From: an uncultured bacterium
GTDB taxonomy: Bacteria > Actinomycetota > Coriobacteriia > Coriobacteriales > Coriobacteriaceae
Length of the DNA: 64,000 nt
Direction of reading: 5' to 3'
NCBI GenBank assembly: GCA_905216145.1
Contig: CAJMST010000002.1
Coordinates: 124,001 to 188,000 of the forward strand
The position numbers were made by a program, and so were the translations under genes. Shown one piece after another: positions 60,013 through 64,000 of the stretch (positions are counted from its first letter, which is position 1; every line of letters starts with the position of its first letter). The notes under the pieces were generated by a model that was not told the DNA's origin, did no database searches, and was given only the letters and a program-made list of their open reading frames with translations.

Positions 60013-60945
60013 ATGGCTCGTCGTACACCTTCTCAACTTAATATGCTGCTCGCCGTCGATAAGCCGGTGGGCTGCACGTCTCATGACGTTGTTTCGCAAT
60101 GCCGACGCGCCCTCCATGAGCGGCGCGTCGGTCATGCCGGAACGCTCGACCCCATGGCATCGGGTGTCATGGTGGTGGGTGTGGGCCAGGCCACCCGTCT
60201 GCTGGGCATGCTCACGCTCGATACCAAAAGCTACGTCGCCGATATTTCGTTTGGCGCCGAGACCAATACCGATGATGCGGAGGGCGAGGCGGTCCGCACG
60301 GTGGCTGTTGCCAACGAGCTCCGCGATCCTGCCTATGCTCGTGAGCGCTTGGCCGCCATGCTGGGCCCGCAGATGCAGGTGCCGCCGGCGTTTTCTGCTA
60401 TCTCGGTCAATGGCGTTCGCGCCTACAAGTCTGCTCGCGAGGGCAATGCGGTGGACCTACCTCCGCGCCCCGTCGAGGTCTATGCCGCCGACCTGATCGC
60501 CGTGGGCGGCGAAGGTGATACGTGTGTGTGGACCGTGGCGTTCTCGGTGAGCAAGGGCACCTATATTCGTGCGCTCGCTCGCGACCTGGGCCGCGCTTGC
60601 GATAGCGCCGCGCATATTTCCGCGCTGCGCCGCACGGCTTCCGGTGTTGTTTCCATTGGCGCTTGTCATGCGGCCGAGGAGCTTTCTCCCGAGTCCGCGG
60701 CTGGCTTTGCCCTGGATCCCATTGCGGCCCTGGGCGCCACACGTGTTGACTTGCCGGGCAATCTTGCCGACGACCTGCTCTGCGGCCGACGCATTCCCGT
60801 TGAGCGTGCGCTTGCCGATTTCGATTCCTCGAAGGCGCCGTTTGCGTTGGTGCTCGATGGGGGACTCAAGGCGCTCGCCCGCATTGAGGGCGGCCGCTTT
60901 GTCATGGAGCACGTGTTTCCGCAGGCAATCGGCGGTGTTCGATGA
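60013..60945 (+). CDS. truB: tRNA pseudouridine-55 synthase
   Basis: 310 residues. AVDKPVGCTSHDVV and the catalytic aspartate motif GHAGTLDPMASGVMVV are diagnostic; VSKGTYIRALARDLG follows. It makes Psi55 in the T-loop of tRNAs. The stop overlaps the ribF start. Confidence 0.95.
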   Translation: MARRTPSQLNMLLAVDKPVGCTSHDVVSQCRRALHERRVGHAGTLDPMASGVMVVGVGQATRLLGMLTLDTKSYVADISFGAETNTDDAEGEAVRTVAVANELRDPAYARERLAAMLGPQMQVPPAFSAISVNGVRAYKSAREGNAVDLPPRPVEVYAADLIAVGGEGDTCVWTVAFSVSKGTYIRALARDLGRACDSAAHISALRRTASGVVSIGACHAAEELSPESAAGFALDPIAALGATRVDLPGNLADDLLCGRRIPVERALADFDSSKAPFALVLDGGLKALARIEGGRFVMEHVFPQAIGGVR

Positions 60946-61949
60946 TGTTGTCCGCTCGCGAGCTCGCGCGTGTCTTTTTCGCGGGCGAGTCGGACGAGGC
61001 TCGCATCGTTGCTGCCGATACGTTTGATGAGTGTGAGCACTTGGGTACCGCTTCAATCGCCATTGGCGTGTTCGACGGCGTTCACCGTGGACACCAGGAA
61101 CTCATCGAAGCGCTTGTCCGTGATGCCCGTGCCCATGGCTGTAAGGCGGTCGTGGTTACCTTCGATCCCGACCCGGACGTTGTGGTGAGCCCTTCGCCCG
61201 CTCAAAAATTGATGACGACGGCCGACCGTCTGCATGCCTTGGCTCAAACCGGAGTCGATGCGGTGGTGGCCGTTCCCTTTACGCCTGAGGTTGCGGCACT
61301 CGACCATGTCGGTTTTCTCGCACTGCTGTCACGCGTAGTCGACATTCGCTCGATTCGCGTTGGCAGTGACTTTAGGCTGGGTCGTGGCGGTGCTTCTGGT
61401 GTTGCCGAGATGCGCTCCTGGGGTTCCGAGCACGGCGTTGACGTGTATGGTCACGACCTGCTTTGCGAGGGCGGTGAGGCCATTTGCGCCACCCGCATTC
61501 GTCATGAGCTGGGACAGGGCCATGTGGAGCTTGCTGCTGAGTTACTCGGCCGTCCGTATATGGTGCGTGGCGGTGTTATTCGCGGCCGTCACGAGGGTTC
61601 TGGCATGGGCTTTCCCACGGCAAACATTCAGGTGCCCGAGTGTATTCAGGTGCCTGCCGATGGCGTCTACGAGGGCCTGGTGCTGGTCGAAGATACCGTG
61701 TGGCCTGCCGCCGTCAACGTGGGCCTGCCGCCGACGTATGCCAACGATGCCGCCTCGGCGCATCTCGAGGCCAACCTGATCGGGTATGCGGGCGATCTGT
61801 ACGGCGCCTCGGTGTCGCTGGCGTTTACGCGTTGGCTGCGCCCGTCGCGCGTGTTCGATTCGCTGGACGAGCTTATCGCGACCGTCGAGGGTAATATTGA
61901 CGATATCCGTCATCATTTGGGTGAGCAGGGGGTGAGCATCTGTGATTAG
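60942..61949 (+). CDS. ribF: Bifunctional riboflavin kinase/FAD synthetase
   Basis: 335 residues. N-terminal FAD synthetase domain: AIGVFDGVHRGHQELI (the HxGH-like motif) and VVTFDPDPDVV. C-terminal riboflavin kinase: VRGGVIRGRHEGSGMGFPTANI and the DGVYEGLV segment. It makes FMN and FAD. It overlaps truB (ATGA) and ends inside the dnaG start region. Confidence 0.93.
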   Translation: MMLSARELARVFFAGESDEARIVAADTFDECEHLGTASIAIGVFDGVHRGHQELIEALVRDARAHGCKAVVVTFDPDPDVVVSPSPAQKLMTTADRLHALAQTGVDAVVAVPFTPEVAALDHVGFLALLSRVVDIRSIRVGSDFRLGRGGASGVAEMRSWGSEHGVDVYGHDLLCEGGEAICATRIRHELGQGHVELAAELLGRPYMVRGGVIRGRHEGSGMGFPTANIQVPECIQVPADGVYEGLVLVEDTVWPAAVNVGLPPTYANDAASAHLEANLIGYAGDLYGASVSLAFTRWLRPSRVFDSLDELIATVEGNIDDIRHHLGEQGVSICD

Positions 61950-64000
61950 CGATGAGGAGAAAGACCAGGTGCGCGCTGCGTCCGATCTGGTTGCCATCGT
62001 GCAGGAAACGGTTGAGCTCAAGCCCCGCGGCCATGAGTTTTGGGGTTGCTGCCCCTTCCATGGCGAAAAGACCCCGTCGTTTCATATTATCCCCGCCACG
62101 CAGGTGTGGCACTGCTTTGGCTGTGGCGAGGGCGGCGACGTCTTCACCTACATCATGAAGCGCGAGAACCTGAGCTTTCCCGAGTCGATTCGCTACCTGG
62201 CCGACCGTGCCGGTATTGAGCTGCACGATACCGGCGCCTATCGCGAGCGCGGCACCAAGCGCGCCCGCATCTATGACCTGTGTGCCGAAACCGCCCAGTT
62301 CTATCACACCATGCTTATGCGCGGTAAGGACAGCCGTCCGCGCGAGTACTTTGCCAGCCGCGGTATGGGCGGCGACGTCTGCCGCCGCTACTGCCTGGGC
62401 TTTGCACCGGGCCGTAACGCGCTGGTGTCGCACCTGTCCCAGGCGGGTTTTACCCCGCAGGAGATGATCGACGCCAACGTTGCCGTGAGCCGCGGGCGCG
62501 GGCAGCTTGCCGACCGCTTCTACGACCGCGTAATGTTCCCCATCTTTGACGAGCAGGGTCACAACATTGCCTTTGGCGGTCGCATCATGGGTGACGGCCA
62601 ACCCAAGTATCTCAACACCGCCGAGACGAGTGTGTTCCATAAAAAGCGAAACCTCTACGGTTTTAATTGGGCCAAGGAGTTTATCGTCGCGCAGGATACC
62701 GCCATCGTGGTGGAGGGTTATACCGATTGCATCGCCTGCTGGGAGGCGGGGATTAAAAACGTTGTCGCCACGCTGGGCACCGCCCTCACGGAGCATCACG
62801 TCAAGACGCTCACCCGCTTTGCCAAGCGCATCGTGTACATGTTCGATGGTGACGCCGCCGGCCAAAAGGCTGCTCGCCGTGCGATTCAGTTTATCGAGCA
62901 GGATTCTATGGATCTGCGTTGCGTGGTGCTGCCCGACGGTAACGATCCCATGGAGTTCATCACGGCGCATGGTGGCGAGGCACTGCAGACGCGCATCGAC
63001 GCTGCCGAGCCGCTTATGGACTTTGTTTACCGTTCGCTGCAGGAGTCGAGCGACATCACCACGCCGGGCGGTCGCGCCAAGGCGCTGGAGGATGCGCTGA
63101 CGCTTATCTATCCGTTGCGCAACAGCTATATGATCGACACGTACTTTATCCAGATTGCCGACCTGTTGGGTTTGGATCTGGAGACCGTGCGTGCGAGCTC
63201 GGGCCGTGTGTTTCGCGATGTCGCCAAGCGCGAGGATGCGGAACGACGTCGTGAGCAGAACTATGAGCGCCAGCGGGCACAGGCTGAGCGGTCCGGTAGC
63301 GCGGGCGGTCGGACGTCGGGTTCTTGCGATGCCGGTCGCGGTGCTTGGGCATCGGGCGCTACGCCGCCGGTGTCCGCGCCGGTCGAAGAAGAGCCGTACG
63401 ACTACGTCCCGCTCGATGCCTATGGCGCTGCACCAGTGGAGGTCGTTGACGACTTGCCGCCGATCGATGTGCCTGATGGTATGGGCGCTGTGCCTGTGCC
63501 TGATGGTTCGAACGCACCGGCTGCGGCGGCGCCGATGGTTTTGACCGATCTAGAGCGCAAGTCCTTGGCAGGGGAGCGCGAGCTGCTGACCATGCTCACG
63601 AGCTACCCCGACCTGTTCCGCACGTATGCCGACCGCATCTGCTCCATCGAGTGGGTTGACCCACGTCACGAGTCCATCGCATGGGCCGTTCTGGCAACGC
63701 CGCCGGGAACCGATCCTGCAGCCTGCATGGATGCGGCGCGCTCAGTGTGTCCAGATGCGGCAACGCTTGTGAGTGCCGGGCGCATCTCGGCGACGAGCAA
63801 GCACCCCACTGAGACGAACATCGTGTTTATGCTCGATACGCTCGAGCTCTACACCATCAAGCGCCGCATGCGTGCCGCACAGGCCAAGCTGCGACAGGAC
63901 CGTTCGCTCGATGATGAGGCCCGTCGCGCGCTGACCGTGCAGGCTGCGCAGGATTCGCAGCGTCAACGCGAGCTGCAAAAGTCGATCGGCGGCGTGGCGG
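61942..64000 (+). CDS. dnaG: DNA primase, 3'-truncated by the window
   Basis: About 686 codons are visible before the window ends. The N-terminal zinc-ribbon (GCCPFHGEKTPSF and CFGCGEGGDV) and the TOPRIM motif (IVVEGYTDCIACWEAG) with MFDGDAAGQKAA are intact. An alanine-, proline- and acid-rich linker (about residues 440-530) precedes the C-terminal helical domain that binds DnaB. A GTG start (61942) with AGGGGG upstream overlaps the ribF stop by 8 bases. Confidence 0.95.
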   Translation, partial: MISDEEKDQVRAASDLVAIVQETVELKPRGHEFWGCCPFHGEKTPSFHIIPATQVWHCFGCGEGGDVFTYIMKRENLSFPESIRYLADRAGIELHDTGAYRERGTKRARIYDLCAETAQFYHTMLMRGKDSRPREYFASRGMGGDVCRRYCLGFAPGRNALVSHLSQAGFTPQEMIDANVAVSRGRGQLADRFYDRVMFPIFDEQGHNIAFGGRIMGDGQPKYLNTAETSVFHKKRNLYGFNWAKEFIVAQDTAIVVEGYTDCIACWEAGIKNVVATLGTALTEHHVKTLTRFAKRIVYMFDGDAAGQKAARRAIQFIEQDSMDLRCVVLPDGNDPMEFITAHGGEALQTRIDAAEPLMDFVYRSLQESSDITTPGGRAKALEDALTLIYPLRNSYMIDTYFIQIADLLGLDLETVRASSGRVFRDVAKREDAERRREQNYERQRAQAERSGSAGGRTSGSCDAGRGAWASGATPPVSAPVEEEPYDYVPLDAYGAAPVEVVDDLPPIDVPDGMGAVPVPDGSNAPAAAAPMVLTDLERKSLAGERELLTMLTSYPDLFRTYADRICSIEWVDPRHESIAWAVLATPPGTDPAACMDAARSVCPDAATLVSAGRISATSKHPTETNIVFMLDTLELYTIKRRMRAAQAKLRQDRSLDDEARRALTVQAAQDSQRQRELQKSIGGVA

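Overview
The window looks like the chromosome of a Coriobacteriia gut actinobacterium, most likely Collinsella or a close relative. This rests on the moderately high-GC core genes, the gene families present and the locus arrangement; no database search was possible. No rRNA, tRNA, insertion sequence, integrase or CRISPR array was recognised. Core genes (thrS, guaB, leuS, the rimP-nusA-infB-rbfA-nrnA-truB-ribF-dnaG run) are GC-rich. The later part of the capsule locus (about 11.6-19.4 kb) and the stretch at about 25.5-31 kb are visibly more AT-rich, which suggests acquired DNA.

Layout. 1-287: start of an M24 peptidase (partial). 755-4008 (minus): a three-gene glycerol-3-phosphate-dehydrogenase-like operon. 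4414-6834: a zinc-ribbon membrane protein and a TGS-less threonyl-tRNA synthetase. 6947-19434: a surface glycopolymer locus that begins with an inverted-repeat-flanked promoter and a LoaP/UpxY-like NusG paralogue. It continues with an initiating sugar transferase whose 5' end carries a G11 tract, TagA/WecG-like and WecB enzymes, glycosyltransferases, LicD, Wzy, an acetyltransferase, a Wzx flippase, a CDP-glycerol-type phosphotransferase, and a TarI/IspD-like cytidylyltransferase with an SDR enzyme. 19993-25401 (minus): a LicB-like permease, an HTH-LicC-LicA fusion behind an inverted-repeat operator, and a secreted transglutaminase-like protein with choline-binding-type repeats. Together these suggest a phosphocholine-decorated, teichoic-acid-like surface polymer and a protein that docks on it.

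26252-31004: a probable defence and addiction cluster, with a membrane protein plus metallo-beta-lactamase-fold pair, an Abi_2-like protein, and a HigB/HigA/SecB-like toxin-antitoxin-chaperone candidate. The 840-base gap inside it holds three intrinsic terminators. 31160-42255: a tightly packed Gram-positive-type Pel operon (SDR-fused PelD, PelE, PelA-like DUF2194, PelF, PelG) continuing into CotH, VTC and DUF4956 genes. 42495-46708: a sucrose PTS regulon with three visible LacI-type operators. 46805-53620: a degenerate cystathionine-synthase-family protein, a ModE-like regulator, guaB, leuS and a lipoprotein. 53990 to the end: the rimP-nusA-infB-to-dnaG translation operon, with a promoter and a leader hairpin; dnaG runs off the window.

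Several dispersed palindromic elements recur between genes. One family has two copies whose stem arms differ in sequence but still pair.
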